Shown in pieces: positions 20,009 through 31,783 of a DNA stretch of 64,000 nucleotides; the first letter of the stretch is position 1; the number at the start of each line of letters is the position of its first letter. The notes under the pieces are model-generated. The model saw nothing but the letters and a program-made list of their open reading frames with translations, had not been told where the DNA came from and made no database searches. Location of the stretch: assembly GCF_000425365.1 (NCBI RefSeq), contig NZ_AUDH01000004.1, positions 62,001 to 126,000 on the forward strand. The letters run 5' to 3'. This DNA is from Rubritepida flocculans DSM 14296. Its GTDB lineage: Bacteria > Pseudomonadota > Alphaproteobacteria > Acetobacterales > Acetobacteraceae. Made by a program: the position numbers and the translations under genes.

Positions 20009-20639
20009 CGCGCTCGAAACCGCCATCCGCGCCGCGGTGGCCGACCGCTTCCCGGTGTCCTATTCCCGCGCCCGCTTCGGGCATGAGCTGGTGCTGCGCA
20101 CGCCGCGCGAGGCGCTGCTGCCGCTGATGCTGCTGCTGCGCGACACGCCGGAGCTCGACTTCGCGCAGTGCATGGACATCTGCGGCGTGGACTGGCCCGA
20201 CCGGCCCGAGCGCTTCGAGGTGGTGTACAACCTGCTCAGCCTCACGCGGAACGCGCGCGTGACGGTGATCGTCGCCACCGACGAGTCGCACCCGGTGCCG
20301 AGCGTCTCCGCGCTCTGGCCCTCCGCCACCTGGTTCGAGCGCGAGTGCTGGGACATGTACGGCGTGGTCTTCGCCGGCCAGCCGGATTTGCGGCGCATCC
20401 TCACCGACTACGGCTTCGACGGCCACCCGCTGCGCAAGGATTTCCCGCTCACCGGCTTCGTCGAGCTGCGCTACGACGCCGAGAAGGGCCGGGTGGTGCA
20501 GGAGCCCGTGAGCCTCACCCAGGATTTCCGCAGCTTCGATTTCCTGAGCCCCTGGGAGGCGATGACCACCCTGCCCGGCGACGAGAAGGTGCACCTCAAC
20601 CGCATCGCGGCCGAGGAGAAGAAGGACCTGGCGCCGTGA
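20001..20639 (+). CDS. nuoC: NADH-quinone oxidoreductase subunit C
   Basis: A 212-residue peripheral-arm subunit (30-kDa type). Its signature [20 protein letters not shown] and the following [11 protein letters not shown] lie around 113-152. It is a separate gene rather than the NuoCD fusion seen in enterobacteria, as is usual in alphaproteobacteria. It starts with GTG eight bases inside nuoB and its TGA overlaps the nuoD GTG, so translation of nuoB, C and D is probably coupled. Confidence 0.95.
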   Translation: MADALETAIRAAVADRFPVSYSRARFGHELVLRTPREALLPLMLLLRDTPELDFAQCMDICGVDWPDRPERFEVVYNLLSLTRNARVTVIVATDESHPVPSVSALWPSATWFERECWDMYGVVFAGQPDLRRILTDYGFDGHPLRKDFPLTGFVELRYDAEKGRVVQEPVSLTQDFRSFDFLSPWEAMTTLPGDEKVHLNRIAAEEKKDLAP

Positions 20640-21844
20640 GCGCGACGACGAACACGGAAACCCGCGTGGTGGAGGCGGACAGCCACACCATCAACTTCGG
20701 CCCGCAGCACCCGGCGGCGCATGGCGTGCTGCGCCTCATCCTCGAGATGAAGGGCGAGGTGGTGGAGCGCGCCGATCCGCACATCGGCCTGCTGCACCGC
20801 GGCACCGAGAAGCTGATCGAGCACAAGACCTACCTCCAGGCGCTGCCCTATTTCGACCGGCTCGACTACGTGAGCCCGATGTGCATGGAGCACGCCTTCG
20901 CGCTGGCCACCGAGCGGCTGCTCGGCATCGAGCAGGAGGTGCCGGAGCGCGCGCAGTACATCCGCGTGCTGTTCAGCGAGATCACGCGCATCGTCAACCA
21001 CCTGCTCAACGTGACGACCTACGCGCTCGACTGCGGCGCCATCACGCCCGCGCTGTGGGGCTTCGAGCAGCGCGAGCATCTGCTCGAGATGTACGAGATG
21101 ACCTCGGGCAGCCATTACCACGCGAACTACTTCCGCCCCGGCGGCGTGGCGAAGGACATTCCGGCCGCCCTGCCCGAGAAGATCCACAACTGGGCGCGCG
21201 CCTTCCCCGCCTTCCTCGACGATCTGGAAGGGCTGCTGACGGAGAACCGCATCTTCAAGCAGCGCACGGTGGACATCGGCGTGATGACGGCCGAACAGGC
21301 GATGGCCTGGGGCTTCTCCGGCCCCTGCCTGCGCGCCTCGGGCGTGCCCTGGGATTTGCGCAAGTCCCAGCCCTACGACGTGTATGACCGGATGGAGTTC
21401 GAGGTGCCGGTCGGCCGCCACGGCGACTGCTACGACCGCTACCTGGTGCGCATGCAGGAGATGCGCCAGAGCCTGCGGATCATCGCCCAGTGCCTGGAGC
21501 AGATGAAGCCAGGCCCCATCAAGGTGCAGGACAACAAGATCGCCCCGCCCAGGCGCGGCGAGATGAAGCGCTCGATGGAGGCGCTGATCCACCACTTCAA
21601 GCTCTACACCGAGGGCTATCACGTGCCCGCGGGCGCGACCTACACGGTGGTCGAGGCGCCGAAGGGCGAGTTCGGCGTCTATCTCGTGGCGGACGGCACG
21701 AACAAGCCCTATCGCTGCAAGATCCGCGCGCCGGGCTATGCGCATCTGCAGGCCATGGAGGCGCTCTCCAAGGGGCATATGCTGGCCGATGCGGTGGCGA
21801 TCATCGGCAGCCTCGACATCGTCTTCGGGGAGATCGACCGGTGA
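20636..21844 (+). CDS. nuoD: NADH-quinone oxidoreductase subunit D
   Basis: A 402-residue peripheral-arm subunit (49-kDa type) that forms most of the quinone-binding cavity with Nuo[15 protein letters not shown] (22-35) holds the conserved histidines at the quinone site, and [20 protein letters not shown] follows. The C-terminal DIVFGEIDR is the family's normal end. GTG start in a GTGA overlap with nuoC, and its TGA again overlaps the nuoE GTG. Confidence 0.96.
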   Translation: MSATTNTETRVVEADSHTINFGPQHPAAHGVLRLILEMKGEVVERADPHIGLLHRGTEKLIEHKTYLQALPYFDRLDYVSPMCMEHAFALATERLLGIEQEVPERAQYIRVLFSEITRIVNHLLNVTTYALDCGAITPALWGFEQREHLLEMYEMTSGSHYHANYFRPGGVAKDIPAALPEKIHNWARAFPAFLDDLEGLLTENRIFKQRTVDIGVMTAEQAMAWGFSGPCLRASGVPWDLRKSQPYDVYDRMEFEVPVGRHGDCYDRYLVRMQEMRQSLRIIAQCLEQMKPGPIKVQDNKIAPPRRGEMKRSMEALIHHFKLYTEGYHVPAGATYTVVEAPKGEFGVYLVADGTNKPYRCKIRAPGYAHLQAMEALSKGHMLADAVAIIGSLDIVFGEIDR

Positions 21845-22449
21845 CGCACGAAGAACCGGCCTCCTTCGCCTTCGACGCCGAGAGCGAGGCGAAGATCGCG
21901 ACCATCCTGCCGCGCTATCCGGCCGACCGCCAGGCCAGCGCCGTCATCCCGCTGCTCTACGTCGCGCAGCGGCAGATGGGCCGCACGACGGGCAGCGCCT
22001 GGGTGCCGCGCGCGGCGATGGACGCGATCGCGGCACGGCTCGGCATGCCGCCGATGCGCGTCTATGAGGTGGCCAGCTTCTACTTCATGTTCAACACGAA
22101 GCCGATCGGGCGTCACCACCTGCAGGTCTGCGGCACCACGCCATGCTGGCTGCGCGGCTCGGACGAGGTGAAGCGCGCCTGCCAGGACGCGACCGGCATC
22201 GCCGATTATGGCCAGACGAGCGCGGACGGGCTGTTCACGCTCACCGAGGTGGAGTGCCTGGGCGGCTGCGTGAACGCGCCGATCCTGCAGGTGGACGACG
22301 ACTATTACGAGGATCTCGACTACGAGAGCACGCTGCGCATCATCGAGGCGCTGAAGCGCGGCGAACGGCCGAAGCCGGGCAGCGCGCTCGGCCGGCAGGG
22401 CAGCGCGCCGCTGGGCGGGCCCAGGGTGCTGACGGGCGCGGAGGACTGA
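21841..22449 (+). CDS. nuoE: NADH-quinone oxidoreductase subunit E
   Basis: A 202-residue subunit (24-kDa type) carrying the [2Fe-2S] cluster N1a. The four cysteines are C97 and C102 (VCGTTPCW), and C139 and C143 ([10 protein letters not shown]). The N-terminal helical domain spans about 15-85. The C-terminal tail, from about 175, is longer than the thioredoxin-like core needs and is rich in Gly/Pro/Arg, as in many alphaproteobacterial homologues. GTG start in a GTGA overlap with nuoD. Confidence 0.95.
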   Translation: MTHEEPASFAFDAESEAKIATILPRYPADRQASAVIPLLYVAQRQMGRTTGSAWVPRAAMDAIAARLGMPPMRVYEVASFYFMFNTKPIGRHHLQVCGTTPCWLRGSDEVKRACQDATGIADYGQTSADGLFTLTEVECLGGCVNAPILQVDDDYYEDLDYESTLRIIEALKRGERPKPGSALGRQGSAPLGGPRVLTGAED

Positions 22450-22452
22450 GCG

Positions 22453-23754
22453 ATGGCCCTGCACGACCGCGACCGCATCTTCACCAACCTCTACGGCACC
22501 CGGCCCTGGAACCTGCCCGACGCGCGCCGCCGCGGCGACTGGGACGGCACGAAGGAGATCCTCGCGCGCGGGCGGGATGCGATCATCGAGGAGGTGAAGA
22601 ACTCGGGCCTGCGCGGGCGCGGCGGCGCGGGATTCCCGACGGGCATGAAGTGGTCCTTCATGCCGAAATCCTCGCCGGATGGGCGGCCCTCCTACCTCGT
22701 CGTGAACGCCGACGAATCCGAGCCGGGCACCTGCAAGGACCGCGACATCATCCGCCACGATCCGCACAAGCTGATCGAGGGCTGCCTGATCGCGGGTTTC
22801 GCGATGGGGGCGAGCGCGGGCTACATCTACATCCGCGGCGAATACTACAACGAGAGCCTGGTGCTGGAGGCCGCGATCGCCGAGGCCTATGAGGCGGGGC
22901 TTCTCGGCCGGAACGCCTGCGGCTCGGGCTACGACTTCGAACTCTACGTGCATCGCGGCGCGGGCGCCTACATCTGCGGCGAGGAGACGGCGCTCATCGA
23001 GAGCCTGGAAGGCAAGAAGGGCATGCCGCGCCTCAAGCCGCCCTTTCCGGCGGCGGTCGGCCTCTATGGCTGCCCGACCACGGTGAACAATGTCGAGACC
23101 ATCGCGGTGGTGCCGGCCATCATGCGGCGCGGCGCGGCCTGGTTCGCCTCCTTCGGCCGGCCGAAGAACTCCGGCACCAAGATCTTCTGCATCCAGGGGC
23201 ACGTGAACAGGCCGTGCAACGTGGAGGAGGAGATGAGCATCCCGCTGCGCGAACTCATCGAGCGGCACGCGGGCGGGGTGCGCGGCGGCTGGGACAATCT
23301 GCTGGCGGTGATCCCGGGCGGCAGCTCCACGCCGATGATCCCGAAATCCGTGTGCGACGACGTGCTGATGGATTTCGACGCGCTGCGCGAGCACAAGACG
23401 GGCCTCGGCACGGCGGGCGTGATCGTGATGGACAAGTCCACCGATCTGATCAAGGCGATCCAACGCCTCTCGGCCTTCTACAAGCATGAGAGCTGCGGCC
23501 AGTGCACGCCCTGCCGCGAGGGCATGGGCTGGGTGAACCGCGTGATGCTGCGCATGGTGGAAGGCCGCGCCGAGATCGAGGAGATCGACGTGCTGGAGCA
23601 GGTGACGCGCCAGATCGAGGGACACACCATCTGTGCGCTGGCCGATGGCGGCGTTTGGCCCGTGCAGGGGTTGATCCGCCACTTCCGCCCGATGATGGAA
23701 GAGCGCATCGCAGCGTACAAGGCGCGGCAGATGCAGCGCATGGCGGCGGAGTGA
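22453..23754 (+). CDS. nuoF: NADH-quinone oxidoreductase subunit F
   Basis: A 433-residue NADH-oxidising subunit (51-kDa type) with FMN and the [4Fe-4S] cluster N3. [13 protein letters not shown] (52-64) is the nucleotide-binding signature, and [14 protein letters not shown] the FMN region. [19 protein letters not shown] is also typical. [12 protein letters not shown] near 346-357 gives three of the cluster cysteines, with the fourth in the following helical domain (HTICALADG). It starts three bases after nuoE. Confidence 0.97.
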   Translation: MALHDRDRIFTNLYGTRPWNLPDARRRGDWDGTKEILARGRDAIIEEVKNSGLRGRGGAGFPTGMKWSFMPKSSPDGRPSYLVVNADESEPGTCKDRDIIRHDPHKLIEGCLIAGFAMGASAGYIYIRGEYYNESLVLEAAIAEAYEAGLLGRNACGSGYDFELYVHRGAGAYICGEETALIESLEGKKGMPRLKPPFPAAVGLYGCPTTVNNVETIAVVPAIMRRGAAWFASFGRPKNSGTKIFCIQGHVNRPCNVEEEMSIPLRELIERHAGGVRGGWDNLLAVIPGGSSTPMIPKSVCDDVLMDFDALREHKTGLGTAGVIVMDKSTDLIKAIQRLSAFYKHESCGQCTPCREGMGWVNRVMLRMVEGRAEIEEIDVLEQVTRQIEGHTICALADGGVWPVQGLIRHFRPMMEERIAAYKARQMQRMAAE

Positions 23755-23759
23755 CGCGC

Positions 23760-25775
23760 ATGGCCAAGGTCACCGTGGACGGCATCGAGGTCGAGGTTCC
23801 CAACGGCGCCTCGGTGCTCCAGGCCTGCGAGGCGGCGGGCAAGGAAATCCCGCGCTTCTGCTACCATGAGCGCCTCAGCGTGGCGGGCAACTGCCGCATG
23901 TGCCTCGTGGAGGTGGAGAAGGCGCCCAAGCCCGTGGCTTCCTGCGCCTATCCCGTGATGGACGGGATGAAGGTGTTCACCGACACGCCGATGGTGCGCA
24001 ACGCACGGCGCGGCGTGATGGAGTTCCTGCTGATCAACCACCCGCTCGACTGCCCGATCTGCGACCAGGGCGGCGAGTGCGACCTGCAGGACCAGGCGAT
24101 GGCCTATGGCCGCGACCTCTCGCGCTACGACGAGGGCAAGCGCGCCGTGAAGGACAAATACGTCGGCCCGCTCATCAAGACGGTGATGAACCGCTGCATC
24201 CACTGCACCCGCTGCGTGCGCTTCGCCGCAGAGGTGGCGGGCGTGCCGGAGATGGGCGCGACGGGCCGCGGCGAGAACATGGAGATCGGCACCTATGTCG
24301 AGAAGGCGCTGACCTCGGAGCTCTCCGGCAACCTGATCGACATCTGCCCCGTGGGCGCGCTCACCTCGCGCCCCTACGCCTTCGTCTCGCGCCCCTGGGA
24401 GCTCTCCAAGACCGACAGCGTGGACGTGCTGGACGCGGTGGGCGCCAACATCCGCGTGGACACGCGCGGCGGCGAGGTGCTGCGCATCCTCCCGCGCCTC
24501 CATGAGGAGGTGAACGAGGAATGGCTGGCCGATCGCGGCCGCTTCTCCTTCGACGGGCTGAAGCGCCGCCGCCTCGACCGCCCCTGGGTGCGGCAGGACG
24601 GCACGCTCAAGCCCGCCAGCTGGGCCGAGGCCTTCCAGGCCATCGCGCGCGCGCTGCCCGGGCGGCGGCTCGGTGCCATCCTCGGCGACACGATGGACGC
24701 GGAGGCGATCTTCGCGCTGAAGGGGCTGATGACGGCGCTCGGCGCGGTCGGTCTCGACTGCCGGCAGGACGGCGCGAAGCTCGATCTCTCGCGCCCGGAT
24801 TTCTACCTGTTCAACACGGGCATCGCGCGCATCGAGGAGGCCGATGCGCTGGTTATCATCGGCGCCGATCCGCGGCGCGAGGCCCCGGTGCTGAACGCGC
24901 GCATCCGCAAGCGCTGGGCCCAGGGCGGCTTCCGCGCCGGCGTGATCGGCACGGCCCGCGATCTCACCTATCCCGCCACCGTGCTGGGCGCCGCGCCGAC
25001 GGACATCGCCGGCGCCGCCGCTTTCCTCGCGGGTGCGCAGCGGCCGATGGTGGTGCTGGGCCGTTCGGCTCTGGCGCGCGAGGATGGCGCAGGCGTGCTC
25101 GCCGCCGCCTGGGAGCTGGCGCGCGCGGCGGGCGGGCTGCGCGAGGACTGGCACGGCTTCAACCTGCTGCACCGCTTCGGCGGGCAGGTGGGCGCGCTCG
25201 ATCTGGGCTTCGTCCAGGGTCTGGACATGGCGGCGATGCTGGCCGGCGGCGCGGATGCGCTATGGCTGCTCGGCGCGGACGGCTTCGACGCTGCGCGCAT
25301 CCCGGCCCACGCCTTCGTGATCTACCAGGGCCATCATGGCGAGGCGGCCGCGGCGCGCGCCGATGTGATCCTGCCCGGGGCGGCCTACACCGAGAAGGAA
25401 GGCAGCTACGTCAACACCGAGGGCCGGGTGCAGCGCGGGCGCATGGCCGTGCCGCCGCCCGGCGAGGCGCGCGAGGACTGGGCCATCATCCGCGCCGCCT
25501 CGGAGTTCCTCGGCCAGACGCTGCCCTTCGACACGCTGGAGGCGCTGCGCGCCGAGATGGCCGCCGCGCACCCCGTCTTCGCGCGTCTCGACCAGGGGCC
25601 GCTGCCTGGCTGCACCGATCCGAGCGGCCCCGCGCCCGCACCCGTCACCGCCACGCCCTTCGCCGTGCCGGTGGAGAACTACTGGCAGGTAGAGCCGATC
25701 ACGCGCGCGAGCGAGACCATGGCGGCCTGCGCGGCCACCTACCTGAACCCGCAACCCCTGCTGGCGGCGGAGTGA
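23760..25775 (+). CDS. nuoG: NADH-quinone oxidoreductase subunit G
   Basis: A 671-residue subunit that wires electrons from NuoF toward NuoB through several clusters. [2Fe-2S] ligands: C34, C45, C48 and C62. The His-ligated [4Fe-4S] cluster has H94, C98, C101 and C107 ([14 protein letters not shown]). The third set begins C146, C149 and C152 (CIHCTRC), with the fourth in [10 protein letters not shown]. The rest is the molybdopterin-oxidoreductase-like domain without an obvious catalytic role. The ATG is five bases after nuoF. The frame is open upstream inside nuoF but is not family-like. Confidence 0.97.
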   Translation: MAKVTVDGIEVEVPNGASVLQACEAAGKEIPRFCYHERLSVAGNCRMCLVEVEKAPKPVASCAYPVMDGMKVFTDTPMVRNARRGVMEFLLINHPLDCPICDQGGECDLQDQAMAYGRDLSRYDEGKRAVKDKYVGPLIKTVMNRCIHCTRCVRFAAEVAGVPEMGATGRGENMEIGTYVEKALTSELSGNLIDICPVGALTSRPYAFVSRPWELSKTDSVDVLDAVGANIRVDTRGGEVLRILPRLHEEVNEEWLADRGRFSFDGLKRRRLDRPWVRQDGTLKPASWAEAFQAIARALPGRRLGAILGDTMDAEAIFALKGLMTALGAVGLDCRQDGAKLDLSRPDFYLFNTGIARIEEADALVIIGADPRREAPVLNARIRKRWAQGGFRAGVIGTARDLTYPATVLGAAPTDIAGAAAFLAGAQRPMVVLGRSALAREDGAGVLAAAWELARAAGGLREDWHGFNLLHRFGGQVGALDLGFVQGLDMAAMLAGGADALWLLGADGFDAARIPAHAFVIYQGHHGEAAAARADVILPGAAYTEKEGSYVNTEGRVQRGRMAVPPPGEAREDWAIIRAASEFLGQTLPFDTLEALRAEMAAAHPVFARLDQGPLPGCTDPSGPAPAPVTATPFAVPVENYWQVEPITRASETMAACAATYLNPQPLLAAE

Positions 25776-25779
25776 GACG

Positions 25780-26790
25780 ATGAGCGAGTTCCTCGCCTCG
25801 CCGCTTGGCGTGCTGGCGCTGACGGTCGCGCAGGCGCTGGCGCTGCTCGTGCCGGTGCTGGTGGCGGTGGCCTACCTCACCTGGGCCGAGCGCAAGGTGC
25901 TGGCCGCGATGCAGCTCCGCAAGGGGCCGAACGTGGTGGGCCCCTTCGGCCTGCTGCAGCCCTTCGCCGACGCGATCAAGATGCTGATGAAGGAGACGAT
26001 CATCCCCTCCGGGGCGTCGCGCCTTCTCTTCCTGGCCGCGCCGATGCTGACCTTCGTGCTGGCGATGCTGGCCTGGGCCGTGATCCCGGTGAACGACGGC
26101 TGGGCGATCGCCGACATCAACGTGGGCATTCTCTACCTCTTCGCGATCTCCTCGCTCGGCGTCTATGGCATCATCATCGCGGGCTGGGCGTCGAACTCGA
26201 AATACGCCTTCCTCGGCGCGCTGCGCTCGGCGGCGCAGATGGTGAGCTACGAGGTCTCCATCGGCTTCGTGATCGTGACGGTGCTGCTCTGCGTCGGCTC
26301 TCTCAACCTCACCGAGATCGTGCGGGCGCAGGAGACGGTGTGGTTCGCCATCCCGCTGCTGCCGATGTTCGTGATCTTCTTCATCAGCGCGCTGGCGGAA
26401 ACGAACCGCGCGCCCTTCGACCTGCCTGAGGGCGAGAGCGAGCTGGTGGCGGGCTTCTTCGTCGAATACAGCTCGATGAGCTTCGCGCTGTTCTTCCTCG
26501 GCGAATACGCCAACATGATCCTGATGAGCGCGCTGACCACCATCCTCTTCCTGGGTGGATGGCTGCCGCCGCTCGACATCGCGCCCTTCACCTGGATCCC
26601 CGGGCCGGTGTGGTTCGCGCTCAAGGTCGCCGCCTGCCTGTTCGTGTTCCTCTGGGTGCGCGCGACCTTCCCGCGCTACCGCTACGACCAGCTCATGCGG
26701 CTGGGCTGGAAGGTGTTCCTGCCCTTCAGCCTGCTGTGGCTGGTGCTGACCGCGGCGGTGCTCAAGCTCACGGGGTGGCTGCCGGCATGA
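25780..26790 (+). CDS. nuoH: NADH-quinone oxidoreductase subunit H
   Basis: A 336-residue membrane subunit with about eight transmembrane helices, at the junction of the two arms and near the quinone tunnel. Family signatures: [21 protein letters not shown] (about 31-51) and [21 protein letters not shown] (about 208-228), which carry the conserved charged residues. It ends in an ATGA overlap with nuoI. Length and order are normal. Confidence 0.96.
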   Translation: MSEFLASPLGVLALTVAQALALLVPVLVAVAYLTWAERKVLAAMQLRKGPNVVGPFGLLQPFADAIKMLMKETIIPSGASRLLFLAAPMLTFVLAMLAWAVIPVNDGWAIADINVGILYLFAISSLGVYGIIIAGWASNSKYAFLGALRSAAQMVSYEVSIGFVIVTVLLCVGSLNLTEIVRAQETVWFAIPLLPMFVIFFISALAETNRAPFDLPEGESELVAGFFVEYSSMSFALFFLGEYANMILMSALTTILFLGGWLPPLDIAPFTWIPGPVWFALKVAACLFVFLWVRATFPRYRYDQLMRLGWKVFLPFSLLWLVLTAAVLKLTGWLPA

Positions 26791-27275
26791 CGACGCTCGA
26801 CCGCTTCGCGCGATCCTTCCTGCTGGCGGAGCTCGTCAGCGGCATGGCGCTGACGCTGAAGTACTTCTTCAAGCGCAAGGCGACCATCAACTACCCCTAC
26901 GAGAAGACGCCCCTCTCGGCGCGCTTCAAGGGCGAGCATGCGCTGCGCCGCTATCCCAACGGCGAGGAGCGCTGCATCGCCTGCAAGCTGTGCGAGGCGG
27001 TCTGCCCCGCCCAGGCCATCACCATCGAGGCCGAGCCCCGTGCGGATGGCAGCCGCCGCACCACGCGCTACGACATCGACATGACGAAGTGCATCTACTG
27101 CGGCCTGTGCGAGGAGGCCTGCCCGGTGGACGCGATCGTCGAAGGGCCGAACTTCGAGTTCGCGACCGAGACGCGCGAGGAGCTGATGTACGACAAGGAG
27201 CGCCTGCTCGCGAACGGCGACCGCTGGGAAAGCGAGATCGCCAAGCGGCTGGAGCTGGACGCGCCCTATCGCTGA
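26787..27275 (+). CDS. nuoI: NADH-quinone oxidoreductase subunit I
   Basis: A 162-residue ferredoxin-like subunit (TYKY type) with two [4Fe-4S] clusters, N6a and N6b. The ligands are C63, C66, C69 and C73 ([11 protein letters not shown]), and C102, C105, C108 and C112 ([11 protein letters not shown]). The N-terminal amphipathic helix region (1-30) anchors it to the membrane arm. The ATG overlaps the nuoH stop. A 79-base gap follows before nuoJ, the largest inside the operon, with no promoter that I can see. Confidence 0.96.
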   Translation: MTTLDRFARSFLLAELVSGMALTLKYFFKRKATINYPYEKTPLSARFKGEHALRRYPNGEERCIACKLCEAVCPAQAITIEAEPRADGSRRTTRYDIDMTKCIYCGLCEEACPVDAIVEGPNFEFATETREELMYDKERLLANGDRWESEIAKRLELDAPYR

Positions 27276-27354
27276 GGATCACGCCGGCCGCGGCGGTTCC
27301 GCGGCCCAACGCAAGGTGGGTTGAGATGGCCCGGTTCGAGGAAGGAGGCAGCCG

Positions 27355-28035
27355 ATGATCGCGGCACTCGCCTTCTATGTGTTCGCCTTCATCCTGATCG
27401 CCTCGGCCGTGATGGTCGTGACCGCGCGCAACCCGGTGCACTCGGTGCTGTGGCTGATCCTCGCCTTCTTCAACGCGGCCGCGCTGTTCCTCATCGCGGG
27501 GGCGGAGTTCCTGGCGATGATCCTGGTCATCGTCTATGTCGGCGCGGTCGCGGTGCTGTTCCTGTTCGTGGTGATGATGCTGGACGTGGATTTCGCGCAG
27601 CTCCGCGAAGGCTTCCAGCGCTATGCGCCGCTCGGCGCCGTGATCGGCGGCATCCTGTTCCTGGAGCTGGTGCTGGTCCTGGGCGCGTGGCGCTTCGCCT
27701 CCGACGCCGCAGACCTGCGCCTCGCGCCGGTCCCCGCGGGGGTGACGAACACCGAGGCGCTGGGCCGCATCCTCTACACCGACCACATCTACCTGTTTCA
27801 GCTCTCGGGCCTGATCCTGCTGGTGGCGATGATCGGCGCCATCGTCCTCACCCTGCGCGACCGCCCGGGGACGAAGCGGCAGAACGTGGCCGAGCAGATC
27901 GCGCGCAGCAGCGCGGTGGCGATGACGCGGCCCGAGCCCCGCGCCGGCATCCGGCGCGAAGACATCCTCCGCCCGCTGCCGCCGACCGAGCCGGCCGCCC
28001 CGCAGCGGATCGAGCAGCACGGGGGGCACCACTGA
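27355..28035 (+). CDS. nuoJ: NADH-quinone oxidoreductase subunit J
   Basis: A 226-residue membrane subunit with five hydrophobic segments. [28 protein letters not shown] (about 49-76, given here as a description) contains the pi-bulge helix region important for coupling. The last 50 residues form a hydrophilic tail rich in Arg/Pro/His, ending in GGHH, which is longer than in some homologues. GAAGGAGGC before the ATG is a strong ribosome-binding site, fitting re-initiation after the 79-base gap. It ends in a TGATG overlap with nuoK. Confidence 0.94.
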   Translation: MIAALAFYVFAFILIASAVMVVTARNPVHSVLWLILAFFNAAALFLIAGAEFLAMILVIVYVGAVAVLFLFVVMMLDVDFAQLREGFQRYAPLGAVIGGILFLELVLVLGAWRFASDAADLRLAPVPAGVTNTEALGRILYTDHIYLFQLSGLILLVAMIGAIVLTLRDRPGTKRQNVAEQIARSSAVAMTRPEPRAGIRREDILRPLPPTEPAAPQRIEQHGGHH

Positions 28036-28346
28036 TGCTGACCATCGGTCTCGCGCACTACCTGATCGTGGGCGCGATCCTTTTCGTTCTCGGCGTGTTC
28101 GGGATCTTCATGAACCGCAAGAACGTCATCGTGATCCTGATGAGCGTGGAGCTGATCCTGCTCTCGGTGAACCTCAACCTCGTGGCGTTCTCGGCCCGGC
28201 TCGGCGATCTCGCCGGGCAGGTCTTCGCCATGTTCATCCTGACGGTGGCGGCGGCCGAGGCGGCCATCGGGCTCGCCATCGTCGTCATCTACTTCCGCAA
28301 CCGGGGCAGCATCGAGGTCGAGGATGTCTCGGCCCTGAAGGGTTAG
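28035..28346 (+). CDS. nuoK: NADH-quinone oxidoreductase subunit K
   Basis: A 103-residue three-helix membrane subunit. It has the family's [22 protein letters not shown] stretch with the conserved helix-2 glutamate (E in SVELIL), and the second conserved glutamate in [15 protein letters not shown]. Both belong to the proton pathway. The start shares one base with the nuoJ stop. Full length. Confidence 0.95.
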   Translation: MLTIGLAHYLIVGAILFVLGVFGIFMNRKNVIVILMSVELILLSVNLNLVAFSARLGDLAGQVFAMFILTVAAAEAAIGLAIVVIYFRNRGSIEVEDVSALKG

Positions 28347-28350
28347 CGCG

Positions 28351-30261
28351 ATGTTCGTGGGCGCCGTCTTCTTTCCGCTTCTCGGGGCGTGCATCAGCGG
28401 CTTCCTCGGCCGCTGGATCGGCGACCGCGCGGCCATGTGGGCGACCGTGGTCTGCATGGCGCTGGCCGCCGGCTGCGGGCTGCTGGCCTTCTGGCAGGTC
28501 GCCTTCGGCGGGCAGCCGCAGACAGTGCCGCTCGTCACCTGGATGGATGTGGGCGAGCTCGAGTTCGCCTGGGCGCTGCGCTACGACACGCTCAGCGCGG
28601 TGATGGTGGGGATGGTGACGCTGATCTCCACCCTCATCCATCTCTACTCCATCGGCTACATGTCGCACGACGCGACGCCGAGCCGCTTCTTCGCCTATCT
28701 CAGCCTGTTCACCTTCATGATGCTGATGCTGGTGACGGCGGACAACCTCGTGCAGCTCTTCTTCGGCTGGGAGGGGGTCGGTCTCGCGAGCTATCTGCTG
28801 ATCGGCTACTGGTACGAGAAGGAGAGCGCGAACGCCGCGGCGATGAAGGCCTTCATCGTGAACCGCGTGGGCGACCTCTTCTTCATGCTGGGCATGGCGC
28901 TGACCTTCCATGTCTTCGGCTCGGTGGAGTTCGACACCATCTTCTCCGCCGCGGCCGCCAAGGCCGACGAGAGCTTCCTCGGCCTGCCCGCGCTGGAGCT
29001 GATCGGGGTGCTGCTGTTCCTGGGCGCCTGCGGCAAGTCGGCGCAGCTCGGCCTGCACACGTGGCTGCCGGATGCCATGGAGGGGCCGACGCCCGTCTCT
29101 GCGCTGATCCACGCCGCGACCATGGTGACAGCGGGCGTGTTCCTCATCTGCCGCATGTCGCCGGTGATGGAGTATGCGCCGCTCGCGCTGGCGATCGTGA
29201 CGGTGGTGGGCGCCTCCACAGCGCTCTTCGCGGCCACCATCGGCTGCGTGCAGAACGACATCAAGCGCATCATCGCCTACTCCACCTGCTCGCAGCTCGG
29301 CTACATGTTCTTCGCGGCGGGCGTGGGCCTCTACCAGGCGGCGATGTTCCACCTCTTCACCCACGCCTTCTTCAAGGCGCTTCTCTTCCTCGGCGCAGGC
29401 AGCGTGATCCACGCGATGTCCGACGAGCAGGACATCCGGCGCATGGGCGGTATCTGGAAGAAGGTTCCGGTGACTTACGCGGTGATGTGGATCGGCTCGC
29501 TCGCGCTCGCCGGCATCCCCATCTTCGCGGGCTACTACTCGAAGGACGCGATCCTGGAGGGCGCCATCGCCGCGCACAGCGCGGCGGGCAGCTACGCCTT
29601 CGCCTGCGGCATCCTCGCCGCCTTCCTCACGGCCTTCTATTCCTGGCGCCTGCTGATCCTCACCTTCCATGGCGCGCCGCGGGCGGACCACCACGTAATG
29701 GAGCACGTGCATGAGAGCCCGGCCGTGATGCTGGTTCCGCTGCTGCTGCTCTCGGTGGGCGCGGTCACCACGGGCTTCGTCTTCGCGCCCTATTTCATCG
29801 GCGATCTGCAGGCGGAGTTCTGGAACGGGGCGATCTTCAACCTTCCGGCGAAGCACATGATGGAGGCCTTGCACCACGCGCCCGACTGGGTGCCGACGCT
29901 GGCGAAGGCCACGGCGCTCGGCGGCATCGCGCTCGCCATCCTTCTCTACGGGGTCATGCCGCGCGTGCCGGGGATACTCGCCGAGCGCGCGGGTGGGCTG
30001 TACCGCTTCCTGCTGAACAAGTGGTACTTCGACGAGCTCTATGACCGCCTCTTCGTGCAGCCCGCACGCCGGCTTGCGGTGCGGCTGTGGAGGGTGGGCG
30101 ATGCGCGCATCATCGACGGGCTGCCGAACGGCGCGGCCAGCCTCGCCGCCGGCGCCGGCCAGGGCGCGGTGCGTCTGCAGACGGGGCGCGTGGCGAGCTA
30201 CGCCTTCGCCATGATCATCGGCCTCACCCTCTTCGTCACCCTCTTCCTGCTGGGGCGCTGA
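28351..30261 (+). CDS. nuoL: NADH-quinone oxidoreductase subunit L
   Basis: A 636-residue antiporter-like membrane subunit at the distal end of the membrane arm. FFGWEGVGLASYLLIGYWYEKESA carries the conserved glutamate of the proton channel. The later lysine/histidine helices are in HTWLPDAMEGPTPVSALIHAATMV and FHLFTHAFFKALLFLGAG. The C-terminal lateral-helix region (LNKWYFDELYD onward) is complete. About 14-16 hydrophobic segments are visible. It starts four bases after nuoK. Confidence 0.96.
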   Translation: MFVGAVFFPLLGACISGFLGRWIGDRAAMWATVVCMALAAGCGLLAFWQVAFGGQPQTVPLVTWMDVGELEFAWALRYDTLSAVMVGMVTLISTLIHLYSIGYMSHDATPSRFFAYLSLFTFMMLMLVTADNLVQLFFGWEGVGLASYLLIGYWYEKESANAAAMKAFIVNRVGDLFFMLGMALTFHVFGSVEFDTIFSAAAAKADESFLGLPALELIGVLLFLGACGKSAQLGLHTWLPDAMEGPTPVSALIHAATMVTAGVFLICRMSPVMEYAPLALAIVTVVGASTALFAATIGCVQNDIKRIIAYSTCSQLGYMFFAAGVGLYQAAMFHLFTHAFFKALLFLGAGSVIHAMSDEQDIRRMGGIWKKVPVTYAVMWIGSLALAGIPIFAGYYSKDAILEGAIAAHSAAGSYAFACGILAAFLTAFYSWRLLILTFHGAPRADHHVMEHVHESPAVMLVPLLLLSVGAVTTGFVFAPYFIGDLQAEFWNGAIFNLPAKHMMEALHHAPDWVPTLAKATALGGIALAILLYGVMPRVPGILAERAGGLYRFLLNKWYFDELYDRLFVQPARRLAVRLWRVGDARIIDGLPNGAASLAAGAGQGAVRLQTGRVASYAFAMIIGLTLFVTLFLLGR

Positions 30262-30264
30262 GCG

Positions 30265-31779
30265 ATGAACGCCGCGGGCTTCCCGATCCTCTCGCTCATC
30301 ACCTTCCTGCCGCTGGTGGGGGTGCTCGTCATCCTCTCCGTGCGCGGAGAGGAGGCGGTGGTGGCCTCCAACGCGCGCTGGACCGCGCTCTGGACGAGCC
30401 TGATCACCTTCGCCCTCTCGCTCGTGCTCTGGGCGCGCTTCGACAAGTCGAGCCCGGAGTTCCAGTTCATCGAGCAGGCCTCCTGGCTGCCGGAGTTCGG
30501 CATCGCCTACATCATGGGCGTGGACGGCGTCTCGGTGCTCTTCGTGCTGCTCTCCACCGCGCTGACGCCGCTGTGCATCCTCGCCTCCTGGGAGGCCGTC
30601 CAGTCCCGCGTGCGGGAGTACATGATCGCCTTCCTCGTCCTCGAGACGATGATGGTCGGCATGTTCTGCGCGCTGGACCTCGTGCTGTTCTACATCTTCT
30701 TCGAGGCCGTGCTGATCCCGATGTTCCTTATCATCGGCGTCTGGGGCGGGGCGCGGCGGGTCTATGCGGCCTACAAGTTCTTCCTCTACACGCTGCTCGG
30801 CTCGGTGCTGATGCTGCTGGCCGTCATCGTGCTGTGGTACCAGGCCGGCACGACGAGCATTCCCGAGCTCTACGAGTTCGACATCCCCTTCGCCATGCAG
30901 CTCTGGCTGTTCCTGGCCTTCTTCGCCTCCTTCGCGGTGAAGGTGCCCATGTGGCCGGTGCACACCTGGCTTCCGGACGCGCATGTGGAGGCGCCGACGG
31001 CTGGCTCGGTGATCCTCGCGGGCGTGCTGCTGAAGATGGGCGCCTATGGCTTCCTGCGCTTCAGCCTGCCACTGCTGCCCGAGGCCTCGCAGTATTTCGC
31101 GCCGATGATCTACGCGCTCTCCATCGTGGCGGTGGTCTACACCAGCCTCGTGGCGCTGGCGCAGGAGGACATGAAGAAGCTGATCGCCTACTCCTCGGTG
31201 GCCCACATGGGGATCGTGACGCTCGGCATCTTCAGCTTCAACCAGCAGGGCATCGAGGGCGCGCTGTTCACCATGCTCTCGCACGGCGTGGTCTCGGGCG
31301 CGCTCTTCCTCTGCGTGGGCGTGCTCTACGACCGCGAGCACACGCGCGAGATCGCGCGCTACGGCGGCATCGCGAAGATCATGCCCGCCTATGCGCTGGT
31401 GTTCATGCTCTTCACCATGGCCTCGGTGGCCCTGCCCGGGACTGCGGGCTTCCCGGGCGAGTTCCTGGTCATCCTGGGCGCCTGGGCGGTGAATCCCTGG
31501 GTCGCTTTCGGTGCGGCGCTGGGCATGATCCTGGGCGCGGCCTACATGCTGCTGCTCTACCGGCGCGTGGCCTTCGGGCGCGTCACGCGGGACTCGCTGA
31601 AGGGACTGCTCGACCTCAGCCCGCGCGAGCATGCGGTCTTCGCCCCGCTGATCCTTCTCACCTTGTGGATGGGCGTGCATCCGCAATCCTTCCTCTCCTT
31701 CTTCTCGGCGACGGTGGCGGAGCTGGTGCAGCAGCATCAGGCCGCGATCTCGGCCGGATCGCGCTTCGCGGGGCTGTGA
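30265..31779 (+). CDS. nuoM: NADH-quinone oxidoreductase subunit M
   Basis: A 504-residue antiporter-like membrane subunit. [22 protein letters not shown] carries the key glutamate, [23 protein letters not shown] the lysine/histidine channel motif, and [18 protein letters not shown] the next conserved helix. Fourteen or so transmembrane segments are expected and plausible. It starts three bases after nuoL and ends four bases before nuoN. Confidence 0.96.
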   Translation: MNAAGFPILSLITFLPLVGVLVILSVRGEEAVVASNARWTALWTSLITFALSLVLWARFDKSSPEFQFIEQASWLPEFGIAYIMGVDGVSVLFVLLSTALTPLCILASWEAVQSRVREYMIAFLVLETMMVGMFCALDLVLFYIFFEAVLIPMFLIIGVWGGARRVYAAYKFFLYTLLGSVLMLLAVIVLWYQAGTTSIPELYEFDIPFAMQLWLFLAFFASFAVKVPMWPVHTWLPDAHVEAPTAGSVILAGVLLKMGAYGFLRFSLPLLPEASQYFAPMIYALSIVAVVYTSLVALAQEDMKKLIAYSSVAHMGIVTLGIFSFNQQGIEGALFTMLSHGVVSGALFLCVGVLYDREHTREIARYGGIAKIMPAYALVFMLFTMASVALPGTAGFPGEFLVILGAWAVNPWVAFGAALGMILGAAYMLLLYRRVAFGRVTRDSLKGLLDLSPREHAVFAPLILLTLWMGVHPQSFLSFFSATVAELVQQHQAAISAGSRFAGL

Positions 31780-31783
31780 GACG